Assembly (NCBI GenBank): GCA_913774725.1
Contig: CAJYIG010000168.1
Location: 1-7,335 of the forward strand
Reading direction: 5' to 3'
Length of the DNA stretch: 7,335 nucleotides
Source: an uncultured Curtobacterium sp.
GTDB lineage: Bacteria; Actinomycetota; Actinomycetes; Actinomycetales; Microbacteriaceae
The notes under the pieces were generated by a model. It was not told the DNA's origin, did no database searches, and worked only from the letters and a program-made list of their open reading frames with translations. Below are positions 1 through 6,678 of the stretch, piece by piece. The first letter of the stretch is position 1; each line of letters starts with the position of its first letter. Position numbers and translations under genes: made by a program.

Positions 1-31
1 CGGCCGCCGCCCCCGCGGGGGGCGACGGCCG
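1..31. other. GC-rich hairpin ahead of the Asp23-family gene
   Basis: Bases 1-14 can pair with 18-31, giving 13 base pairs with one C/A mismatch (7 against 25) and a 3-nt loop. A mildly T-containing stretch (32-38) follows. It ends 10 nt before the ribosome binding site of the next gene. It could be the terminator of a gene left of the window, or a structure in the 5' leader. There is no clean U-tract, and in DNA this GC-rich a hairpin can arise by chance, so the role is open. Confidence 0.35.
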
Positions 32-53
32 TCCTGTTCACGAGGAGGAAGCC

Positions 54-1289
54 ATGCAGCACGATCCGAACGCCCGGACGCAGATCACCGAGGTCGACCT
101 GCCGTCCGAGCTGACCACCCCGCTCCCCGAGGACGCCGGGCCACTGGTGGTCGCCGCCCGCACCGCGGCGGAGACGGCGCTCGGCGTGCCGGGCGTCCAC
201 CACCTGGGCGGGCTCGTCGCCCGGGCCGCCGACCGCGTGCGATCGCAGCTCGGTCGCACCGCCGGGGCCCCCGGCGTCCAGGTCGACGACAACGACGGCA
301 CGCTCGACGTGACCGTCTCCGTGGTCGTCAGCTACCCGCACCCGGTGCTCGAGGTCGCCGACGAGGTCCGCCGTCAGGTGGCCGCGGCGGTGTCGCAGCT
401 CGGCGCGGGACAGCCCACCACCGTCGACGTACGCGTGCTCGACGTGCACGGCCCCTTCGACGACGAACCGACGCCGGTCGACAAGGCCCGCGAGGCCGTC
501 GGTGACGCGGTCGACCGCACGAAGGAAGTCGTCTCGGGCGCCGCGGAGAACGTCCGCGACGGCGCCGCCGAGGTCGCCGAGCGGGCACGCGATGCCGCGC
601 GGGATGCCGCGGACGCCACGCGGGAGGCCGCCGGCCGTGCGCGGGACGCTGCCGGTGACGCCGTCGACCGCGCTCGGGCGACCGCCGCCGACCTGGGTGA
701 CCGGGCATCCGACGCGATCGACACCGCCCGCGAGGAGACCGCGGACGCCGTCGACACCGCGCGGGAGAAGACCGCAGACGCCGTCGACGCCGCGCGGGAG
801 ACCGCGTCCGACGCGGCCGAGCGCGCCGCGGAGAAGTCCTCGGACGCCGGAGACGCGGCGAAGGAGGCGGTGAGCGCAGCGAAGGACGCCGCGCAGGACG
901 CCTCGCAGGAGATCCGGGACCGTGCATCGAGTGCCGCCGCAGCGGCGACCGACGCCGCAGCGGACGCCGCAGCCGCGGCCTCGGACGCGGTCGACGCGGC
1001 AGCGAGCGCGACGAAGGACGGCGCTGCCTCCTCGGCACACGGCGAGACGTCCGACGCCGCTGCGACGTCCGAGAGCACCGTGACGTCCGAGACCGCTGGG
1101 ACGTCCGAGACTGCTGGGACGTCCGACACTGCCGACACGGACGAGCGCGTCGCCGCCGCCCTCGACGAGGCGGCCGACCGCATCGAGCACGCTGCCGACG
1201 TCGTCCGCGACGAGGCCGACGCCCACCACGACGGCACCGCCGCGCACCGCAGCGACGACGGCGAGGCTGACGCCGAGGCCCGGCGATGA
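54..1289 (+). CDS. Asp23/Gls24-family envelope stress protein with long LEA-like 11-mer repeat tail
   Basis: This 411-residue protein has two parts. Residues about 28-132 look like an Asp23/Gls24 domain: an Ala-rich helix, the LGVPGV turn (43-48), a GV-x-V strand (74-77), the TLDVTVSVVVSY strand (83-94), a helix with VADEVRRQV (101-109), and a final VDVRVLDVH strand (124-132). Members of this family sit at the cell envelope and are tied to cell-wall stress. Residues about 140-325 form a highly charged Ala/Asp/Arg/Glu helix with 11-residue periodicity. A short Thr/Ser/Glu repeat (332-361) and a last amphipathic helix (about 363-390) follow. No signal peptide or membrane segment is visible. The ATG at 54 is supported by a strong ribosome binding site, GAGGAGGAA, at 42-50. 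The stop overlaps the next start (ATGA, 1286-1289), so the two are probably translated together. The tail is far longer than in typical family members of about 120-200 residues. Family assignment is fairly sure; a role in envelope or desiccation stress is inference. Confidence 0.85.
   Translation: MQHDPNARTQITEVDLPSELTTPLPEDAGPLVVAARTAAETALGVPGVHHLGGLVARAADRVRSQLGRTAGAPGVQVDDNDGTLDVTVSVVVSYPHPVLEVADEVRRQVAAAVSQLGAGQPTTVDVRVLDVHGPFDDEPTPVDKAREAVGDAVDRTKEVVSGAAENVRDGAAEVAERARDAARDAADATREAAGRARDAAGDAVDRARATAADLGDRASDAIDTAREETADAVDTAREKTADAVDAARETASDAAERAAEKSSDAGDAAKEAVSAAKDAAQDASQEIRDRASSAAAAATDAAADAAAAASDAVDAAASATKDGAASSAHGETSDAAATSESTVTSETAGTSETAGTSDTADTDERVAAALDEAADRIEHAADVVRDEADAHHDGTAAHRSDDGEADAEARR
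564..1025 (+). repeat. Fourteen 11-residue (33-bp) LEA-like units inside the Asp23-family gene
   Basis: Residues 171-324 can be laid out without gaps as fourteen 11-residue units, such as REETADAVDTA, REKTADAVDAA and RETASDAAERA. Ala dominates, and charged residues recur at fixed places. At DNA level the units at 729-761 and 762-794 differ at only 4 of 33 positions, which suggests recent tandem duplication; the others have drifted. An 11-residue period is typical of group 3 LEA proteins and apolipoprotein-like amphipathic helices. The last units (292-324) decay to nearly pure Ala/Asp/Ser. Confidence 0.75.
1047..1136 (+). repeat. Five tandem 18-bp repeats starting ACGTCCGA
   Basis: ACGTCCGA recurs at exact 18-bp steps at 1047, 1065, 1083, 1101 and 1119. 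The third and fourth units are nearly identical. They encode a six-residue unit, TS(E/D)-x-x-x, over residues 332-361 of the Asp23-family protein. The segment is hydrophilic, acidic and probably disordered, and looks like a linker between the LEA-like helix and the C-terminal amphipathic helix. Such arrays change copy number easily, so length variation between strains would be expected. Confidence 0.8.
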
Positions 1290-1702
1290 CCACCGCGTGG
1301 GCGGGACGACGGGGCTCGACCGCTCGTCGTCCCCGTCCGCGCGGCGTCTGGATCACGTCGGGCATCGGCATCGTGCTGGTGCTCGCCGTGGCCCTCGGTG
1401 CGTACCTCCCGCTGGTCGGGTTCCTCGGCGGGGTGACCGCCACCACCGCCGGACTCGTGCCGTTCCCGTTCATCCGGATCGCCCTCGTCACGCTGCTCGG
1501 CGTGGTGGTCGTCCTCGCCCTGCTGCTCTGGGCACTGACCCGGCGCCACACGGTCACGTCGGTCTTCGCGATCGTCCTCGCCGTCCTGGTCAGCCTCGCG
1601 GTCACCGCCTACCCAGTCGTGACGATCGCGATCGCCTCGGCGGATCGTGCCGGTGACGTCTGGCCGATCATCACCGATCTCTGGCAGCGCTTCACCGGCT
1701 GA
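1286..1702 (+). CDS. Small multi-pass membrane protein, partner of the Asp23-family protein
   Basis: This 138-residue protein has a basic N-terminus (RRGSTARRPRPRG, residues 8-20) and then hydrophobic segments at about 22-50, 62-83 and 91-117. Basic residues (RRH, 86-88) sit between the second and third, and the tail is short and polar (about 119-138). This suggests three transmembrane helices with a cytoplasmic N-terminus by the positive-inside rule; the first stretch is long and contains Pro42. I do not recognise a named family. Its ATG overlaps the stop of the Asp23-family gene by 4 nt, so the two are very likely co-translated. In Firmicutes, Asp23 is held at the membrane by a small protein (AmaP) encoded nearby. 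A comparable anchoring role here is inference from position and topology, not from sequence similarity. A strong hairpin lies 25 nt after the stop. Confidence 0.8.
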   Translation: MTTAWAGRRGSTARRPRPRGVWITSGIGIVLVLAVALGAYLPLVGFLGGVTATTAGLVPFPFIRIALVTLLGVVVVLALLLWALTRRHTVTSVFAIVLAVLVSLAVTAYPVVTIAIASADRAGDVWPIITDLWQRFTG

Positions 1703-1727
1703 CCCGCACCGCAGAGCACCACAGTCC

Positions 1728-1764
1728 CACGACGGACCCGCGACCCGAACGCGGGTCCGTCGTG
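1728..1764. terminator. Bidirectional Rho-independent-like terminator between convergent operons
   Basis: Bases 1728-1742 pair perfectly with 1750-1764: a 15-bp GC-rich stem with a 7-nt loop (ACCCGAA). On the + strand TTCTCC follows, a weak T-rich run; on the - strand there is no T-tract. It lies 25 nt after the membrane-protein stop (1702) and 48 nt after oleD as that gene is read (its stop codon is at 1815-1813). It is therefore placed to stop transcription from both sides. Strong stems with poor U-tracts are common in high-GC Actinobacteria. Confidence 0.85.
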
Positions 1765-1812
1765 TTCTCCGTCCGACGTCCGAGCGCTGCGGGTGACGCG
1801 GTCGCGCGTCGG

Positions 1813-2793
1813 TCAGCGTCCGGTGCGCGACCCGGTCCGGAGTCGCCGGAGCCCCTCGTCGATCGAGACCGTCGGAGTCCAGTGCAGCTCCGCCCGTGTC
1901 CGCCGCTGGTCGAACCAGTGCGCCGTCGACAGTTGCTCGGCGAGGAACCGCGTCATCGGCGGCTCGTCCGCACCGGGACGCACCCGCCACACTGCCTCGA
2001 CGACCGAGCCGGCAGCGCGGGCGAGCGCTGCGGGCACGTGCAGCCGCGGTGCCGGGACCCCGGACGCCGTGCAGATCCCCGCCAGGAGCTCCCCCACGGG
2101 TCGGGGTTCGCCGTTCGTCACGACGTAGGCGTTGCCGTGCACCGCGTCGTCGGTCGCGTGCTCGAGCGCGGCGACCATCGCCGAAGCCGCGTTGTCGACG
2201 TAGAGCGTGTCGATGAGCGCGGCGCCCGAGTCGAGGAGCGGCAGCCGCCCGGTGCGTGCGCGATCGACGATGCGACCGACGAGCTGGGTGTCCCCCGGCC
2301 CCCACACCAGGTGCGGTCGGACGGCGACGACCGCGAAGCCCGGCGCGTCCGCCGCGAGCGCCAGCAGTTCGGCGGCAGCCTTCGTGCGCGCGTAGTGCCC
2401 GCGCGCAGCGGTCGGCTCGGCGGGGTCGGCGGCGGCGCCCGCCAGTGACGATCCGGTGTGCGCCACGGACGGCGACGACACGAAGACGAAGCGGCCGACC
2501 CCGGCGGCACGCGCGGCGTCGACCAGCGCGCTCGTCCCGGCGACGTTGACGTGGGCGAAGTCGGCCGGGTCACCTGCGAGCGACACCTTCGCCGCCAGGT
2601 GCACCACGGCCTCCACACCGTCCACCGCACGCGCGACCGCCGTGGCGTCGGTCATCGTGCCGAGGGCGTCCTCGACCCCGTCGACCCCGGAGGGCCGGCG
2701 CTGGAACGTCCGGACGTCGTGCCCGGCGTCGCGCACGGCGGCGGCCGTCGCCCGGCCGAGGAACCCGCTGGCCCCGGTGACGAGGACCCTCAC
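1813..2793 (-). CDS. oleD: OleD, NAD(P)H-dependent 2-alkyl-3-oxoalkanoate reductase
   Basis: A 326-residue short-chain dehydrogenase/epimerase of the extended (3beta-HSD-like) type. The Rossmann motif TGASGFLG is at residues 6-13, directly after a first beta strand. The active site has Ser106/Ser107 and the Y-x-x-x-K pair Tyr134/Lys138. VRPHLVWGPGD (158-168) and TLYVDNAASAM (196-206) are typical of this family. The total length fits OleD enzymes. In the olefin pathway OleD reduces the 2-alkyl-3-keto acid made by OleA to the 2-alkyl-3-hydroxy acid used by OleC. The start chosen is GTG at 2793, because it overlaps the oleBC stop (GTGA, 2790-2793) and puts the Rossmann motif at the N-terminus. 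An in-frame start at 2835 would add 14 unlikely residues. Outside an ole cluster this would be called only an NAD-dependent epimerase; the neighbours make the assignment specific. Confidence 0.9.
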   Translation of the reverse strand: MRVLVTGASGFLGRATAAAVRDAGHDVRTFQRRPSGVDGVEDALGTMTDATAVARAVDGVEAVVHLAAKVSLAGDPADFAHVNVAGTSALVDAARAAGVGRFVFVSSPSVAHTGSSLAGAAADPAEPTAARGHYARTKAAAELLALAADAPGFAVVAVRPHLVWGPGDTQLVGRIVDRARTGRLPLLDSGAALIDTLYVDNAASAMVAALEHATDDAVHGNAYVVTNGEPRPVGELLAGICTASGVPAPRLHVPAALARAAGSVVEAVWRVRPGADEPPMTRFLAEQLSTAHWFDQRRTRAELHWTPTVSIDEGLRRLRTGSRTGR

Positions 2794-5540
2794 GGGCGGA
2801 CCATCCGGCCGCCGCCGAGCACCGTCGACGCCCACCGCGACAGCCGTGCGCGATCGACCTTGGAGTTGTGCCGGATGTCCGTCGGCAGGACCGGCACGAC
2901 GAGCACCGCGGCGAGCGGGACCCCTGCTGCCGCACGGACGGCGGCGGCGAGGTCAGCCGACGCGAGGCCCGGACGTCGTGCTGCGGGGACGGTCTCGACG
3001 ACGGCGACGACCTGCTGGGTGCCCGCGGGCCCGATCCCGGCGATGCCCACCCGGCCGACCCCGTCGACCTGCTCGATCCGCTGCTCGGGCCCGACCGGGG
3101 TGACGACGCCGTCAGGGGTCGTCACGACGTGCTGGAGCCGACCTTCGATCCAGAGGCGACCGTCGGCATCGAGGTGCCCGACGTCGCCGGTGCGGTGTCC
3201 ACGCGGGTCCCCGACCCCCGCCCGCGACACCCGGTCGGTGCGCCAGAGCCGGTCGTACCGGTCACGGACGTGCGGTGCGGCGACGACGACCTCGCCGGTG
3301 GTCCCCGCCTGGTCCGTCAGGGCACCGGTCGGCGCACCGTCGGCGTCGAGCGGCGCGATGCGCACGCGGACACCGGTGGCCGGTCGCCCGACGCAGATGC
3401 CGTCGTCGGGTGCCGCCCCGGCCGCCCGCACGCCGTCCAGGTCGACGTCGGTCATGAGGAGTCCCTCGGTCATGCCGTAGGGGGTGTGCGCCGCCGCGTT
3501 CGGCATGAGGTCGGTCGCCGACGCGAGGAGTGCCGCGGACACCGGCGCACCCGCGGACAGGAACAGGCGCACGCGCGCCAGCGTCTGCCGGTCGGCTGCG
3601 GTCAGCGCGGACGACGTCGCGACGACGTTCGCGAGCGCGGCCGGCGAGAGGAACACCACGGACGCGTCGGCCGCCGCGACCGCGTCGGCCACCGCCCGCG
3701 CCGTCAGGGTTCGCGGAGCGGTGACGTCCATGTCCGGTGCCACCGAGCGGGCACCGAGGGCGGGGCCGAGCAGGGCGAAGGGCGCGAAACCCGCGACCAG
3801 TCCGGTGCCGACGCCGACGTCGTACTGCGCCGCGAGGACGTCGCGCACCGCGGCGAGCTGTCCGTGCGTGTACACGACGCCCTTCGCCGGACCGGTCGAG
3901 CCCGAGGTGAAGAGGACGGCAGCCGGGGCGTCCGGCGAGGGTGCTGCGGGCAGGTCCGCACCGCCCGCGAGTCGGCGGGCGCCGCGTCGGGCGACCTCGA
4001 CGAGGGTGTGCTCCACCCCGAGGGCCCTCCGCGCGGGGGCCGGGAGCGTGACCGTCGCGATGCGCCGTCCCGGCCAGCCCAGCGCGCGAGCGGCGGCCAG
4101 GCCCGGCAGGGCGCCGATCACCCAGTCCGGCCGGGCACCGCGGACGGCACGGGTCAGGCCGCGGAGCCCGAGCCCGGCATCCGCCACCACCACGACCGCG
4201 CCGATGCGGACGCACGCGTAGAGCACCGCCGTCAGGTCGGCGCCGGGCGTGACGAGCAGGGACACCCGGTTGCCGGGGCGGACGCCGAGGTCGGCGAGCC
4301 CGGCGGCGACCTCGCGGACCCGTCGGGCGAGCAGCCGCCACGAGACCGTGCGCGGTCCACCGGCGGCGGCCATCTCGACGAGCGCCGGGCCCGTGTCCGT
4401 CGCGAGATCGTCCAGGGCCGCCCAGAGCGGGCGGTGACCGAGACTCGGGTCGAGCGACGCGTCTCGAGCCGCAGCGCCCGAGATCGGTCGGGCACCGCGA
4501 GACTCGGGTGCGTCCTGCGTGCCGCCGCCGGGTGCTTGGCCGTCCGGCAGGCGGTCACCGAGCCAGTCGAGCACCGTCCCCGCGACGTCGGCGTCGTCTG
4601 GCAGCAGGTGCCCCGCGCCCTCGAAGCGGTGCACGTCGGCGTGCGGCACCCGGTCGACCAGGTCGTCGAGGTACCGCTCGAGGAACACCGGGTCGCGCGG
4701 CCCCCACATGACCAGCGCCGGGACGTCGAGCGCCGCGACACCGGCGGCGATGCGGTCGAGCTCGGCGGCGCTCGGGTGGGTGGCGTCGACCGGGATGTCC
4801 GCGACGAAGCCGCCGATGCCGCCGCGACGGACGGCACCGCGGTACGGCGCGCGGTAGGCGTCGGCGGTGGCACGGTCGAGCGCCGGGTGCGCGATCGCGA
4901 GCGTCGTCTCGAGGAACGCCGGGGTCAGCACCGTCCCGCGCCCGAGCACGCCGGGGCGCAGCGCGAGCCGCAGCGGGGCGGGGATCGGGGCGTCGTCGGG
5001 CTGGTGCACGGCGGTGTTGCACGTCGCCACGCCCACCACGAGGTCGGGGTGGTCGACCGCCCAGCCGAGCGAGACGACTCCGCCCCAGTCGTGCCCGAGG
5101 GTGACGACGGGCCCCGTGAGCCCGAGCTCGTCGGTCAGGGCGCCGAGGTCGCGGACGCGGTCGGCCAGGCGGTGCTGGTCCGCGGTGCGCTCCGAGAAGC
5201 CCATGTCGAGCTGGTCGACCGCGACCACGCGCCAGGCCGGGCCACCGGCCCCGGCGGCGTCGAGCGTGCGGGCGGCGACGGACCGCCACAGGTAGGACCA
5301 CGTGGGGTTGCCGTGCACGCAGAGCAGGGTGCCGACCGGCGTGACGCCGAGCGCCTCGAGCTGACCGGCCGTGTCGAGGAGGTGCCAGGTGCGCGCGGGG
5401 CGAGCCGAGCCTCCCGGCCGACCGTCCGTCGACGCGGGGACCGTGACCAGGCGGGACCAGGCCGGGTCGAGTCCGGGCAGGGGCGGCGGGAGCGTCGCCG
5501 GAGCCGTGCTGGCGGCGACGCGCGGGAGGCCGGACCTCAC
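2790..5540 (-). CDS. oleBC: OleBC fusion: beta-lactone decarboxylase plus beta-lactone synthetase
   Basis: This 916-residue protein joins two consecutive enzymes of olefin synthesis. Residues about 30-333 are OleB, an alpha/beta hydrolase close to haloalkane dehalogenases: HGNPTW at 76-81 (Asn78), the nucleophile elbow GHDWGG at 149-154 with Asp151 and Trp152, the likely acid Asp283 (GPRDP), and the catalytic His311 (GAGHLLPDD). Residues about 370-910 are OleC, of the AMP-forming acyl-CoA synthetase/luciferase fold: the P-loop FTSGSTGPAKG (544-554), YGMTEG (688-693), RTGD (783-786) and the C-terminal Lys894 in HNSKVDR. OleC uses ATP to close a beta-hydroxy acid into a beta-lactone; OleB removes CO2 to give the cis-olefin. 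A Gly/Pro/Ala-rich linker (about 334-365) separates the halves. Fused OleBC proteins are known from Actinobacteria such as Micrococcus luteus. The GTG start at 5540 overlaps the oleA stop (GTGA). Only weak ribosome binding sequence precedes it, so it probably depends on coupling to oleA. Confidence 0.93.
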   Translation of the reverse strand: MRSGLPRVAASTAPATLPPPLPGLDPAWSRLVTVPASTDGRPGGSARPARTWHLLDTAGQLEALGVTPVGTLLCVHGNPTWSYLWRSVAARTLDAAGAGGPAWRVVAVDQLDMGFSERTADQHRLADRVRDLGALTDELGLTGPVVTLGHDWGGVVSLGWAVDHPDLVVGVATCNTAVHQPDDAPIPAPLRLALRPGVLGRGTVLTPAFLETTLAIAHPALDRATADAYRAPYRGAVRRGGIGGFVADIPVDATHPSAAELDRIAAGVAALDVPALVMWGPRDPVFLERYLDDLVDRVPHADVHRFEGAGHLLPDDADVAGTVLDWLGDRLPDGQAPGGGTQDAPESRGARPISGAAARDASLDPSLGHRPLWAALDDLATDTGPALVEMAAAGGPRTVSWRLLARRVREVAAGLADLGVRPGNRVSLLVTPGADLTAVLYACVRIGAVVVVADAGLGLRGLTRAVRGARPDWVIGALPGLAAARALGWPGRRIATVTLPAPARRALGVEHTLVEVARRGARRLAGGADLPAAPSPDAPAAVLFTSGSTGPAKGVVYTHGQLAAVRDVLAAQYDVGVGTGLVAGFAPFALLGPALGARSVAPDMDVTAPRTLTARAVADAVAAADASVVFLSPAALANVVATSSALTAADRQTLARVRLFLSAGAPVSAALLASATDLMPNAAAHTPYGMTEGLLMTDVDLDGVRAAGAAPDDGICVGRPATGVRVRIAPLDADGAPTGALTDQAGTTGEVVVAAPHVRDRYDRLWRTDRVSRAGVGDPRGHRTGDVGHLDADGRLWIEGRLQHVVTTPDGVVTPVGPEQRIEQVDGVGRVGIAGIGPAGTQQVVAVVETVPAARRPGLASADLAAAVRAAAGVPLAAVLVVPVLPTDIRHNSKVDRARLSRWASTVLGGGRMVRP

Positions 5541-6610
5541 CAGCGCAGTTCCATCATCGCCGTGTTGATGCCCGAGCCGACGCCGCCGAGGAAGACGCGG
5601 TCGCCGCGGGTGATGCCGCCGCGGTCGACCTCGTCGGCCAGGGTGATCGGGATCGACGCCGGACCGACGTTGCCGTAGCGCTGGTAGGTGGTCGGCACCT
5701 TGGTGCGCGGGATGCCGATGGCCTCGACGAACGCGTTCGTGTGCACGTCGGAGACCTGGTGCAGGACGTAGCGGTCCATGTCGGCCCAGTCGAAGTGCGC
5801 GCGTGCCTCGTTCCAGGCGGCGACGACGAGCTCCATGCCGCCCTTGAGCAGCATCTTCGCGTCCGTGAACATGCCGTCCACGCTGCCGACGCACAGGTCG
5901 TACCACTGCGTCGCCGCACGGGTGACGCCGCCGATGATGCGGTGCCCCTCGGGGTGGACGTCGGACGGGCCGAGCACGGCGGCCGCGGCACCCGACCCGA
6001 GGGTCAGGCTCGCGAACTCGCTCATGAAGTCCTTGCGGTTCCGGCCGCCCTGGTTCAGGCGGTCGATCGTGTTGAGCTGCACCTGGTCGGCGTCCTCGCC
6101 GTCCACGATGAGCGCGTACTTGATCTGCCCGGAGTCGATCATGCCCGCGGCGACGCTCATCGCGTTGACGAAGCCGAGGCAGGCGTTCGCGATGTCGAAG
6201 TTGATCGCCGACGTCGGCAGTCCGAGCCCGTGGTGCAGGCGGACGGCGACGCTCGGCTCGAGGTGGGGGCGCGTGACGGAGGTGTTGATGAGCAGGCCGA
6301 CGTCCTCCGGCCGGATGCCCGCCTCGGCCATGGCGCGGCGGCCGGCATCGATCGCGGCGTCCTGGAAGGTCTGGCCCTCGCCCCAGTTGCGGCGCTCGGT
6401 GACCCCGGCGACCCGCTCGAGCAGACCGGTCGGGAGCCGGAGCCGACGCAGGGCTCCGCGGAGGCGCGCCTCGATGTCCGCCGACGTCGTCACGCGGTCC
6501 GCGACGGTCGTCGCGACCGACAGGAGCGACACGTTCTGGTGCTTCGCCGTGGCGTTGCCGGGGCGCTCCGGTTCGCTGCTCGTCGACTGGTCGACCGGTC
6601 GTTCCGTCAT
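5537..6610 (-). CDS. oleA: OleA, thiolase-fold acyl-CoA condensing enzyme for olefin synthesis
   Basis: A 357-residue KAS III-like enzyme that joins two fatty acyl-CoAs head to head to give a 2-alkyl-3-keto acid, the committed step to long-chain olefins. The catalytic Cys144 (ANACLGF), His284 (LHQVSD) and Asn314 (YGNVGPAS) are all present. So is Glu118 in TRPHLEPS, which matches the glutamate (Glu117 in Xanthomonas OleA) that reaches into the partner subunit; this motif separates OleA from FabH. Length is normal for OleA. The ATG at 6610 was chosen because GGTGA lies 5 nt before it. An in-frame ATG at 6637 would add nine residues and has AGG 4 nt upstream, so it remains possible. The gene starts 68 nt after the rimK-like gene and overlaps oleBC by 4 nt. 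No convincing promoter is visible in the gap. The product is probably a cytoplasmic dimer; acyl chain length cannot be read from the sequence. Confidence 0.93.
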   Translation of the reverse strand: MTERPVDQSTSSEPERPGNATAKHQNVSLLSVATTVADRVTTSADIEARLRGALRRLRLPTGLLERVAGVTERRNWGEGQTFQDAAIDAGRRAMAEAGIRPEDVGLLINTSVTRPHLEPSVAVRLHHGLGLPTSAINFDIANACLGFVNAMSVAAGMIDSGQIKYALIVDGEDADQVQLNTIDRLNQGGRNRKDFMSEFASLTLGSGAAAAVLGPSDVHPEGHRIIGGVTRAATQWYDLCVGSVDGMFTDAKMLLKGGMELVVAAWNEARAHFDWADMDRYVLHQVSDVHTNAFVEAIGIPRTKVPTTYQRYGNVGPASIPITLADEVDRGGITRGDRVFLGGVGSGINTAMMELRW

Positions 6611-6678
6611 GATCGTCACCGACACATACTTCCGCATCTGACCTGGGTACGCGATCCGGGTGCGCTGGGCGGCACCGG

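Noticed and set aside
1047..1136. The 18-bp array as a CRISPR or regulatory iteron array
   Set aside because: The units are directly adjacent without unique spacers, keep the reading frame, and encode a clean six-residue protein repeat.
374..2305. 643-codon open frame on the - strand, with SDVPAV-type repeats, antisense to the Asp23-family and membrane-protein genes
   Set aside because: It is antisense to two well-supported + strand genes and runs into oleD in another frame. Its repeats are only the mirror of the 18-bp array, and GC-rich DNA lacks stops in such frames.
2868..5678. 936-codon open frame on the + strand across the oleBC region
   Set aside because: It is fully antisense to oleBC, whose protein has intact motifs throughout. 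The + strand product is low-complexity Arg/Gly/Asp-rich with no recognisable domain.
5541..5906. Upstream extension of oleBC by 122 codons
   Set aside because: The extra residues are an out-of-frame reading of the oleA 3' end and resemble no protein. The GTG at 5540 overlapping the oleA stop is the natural start.
5537..6610. oleA as FabH (fatty acid synthesis KAS III)
   Set aside because: The HLEPS glutamate motif, the length, and the neighbouring oleBC and oleD all favour OleA.
6656..6678. Small hairpin just after the rimK-like stop codon as a terminator
   Set aside because: Only about 7 base pairs with one bulged base, an 8-nt loop and no T-tract; not distinguishable from chance in GC-rich DNA.
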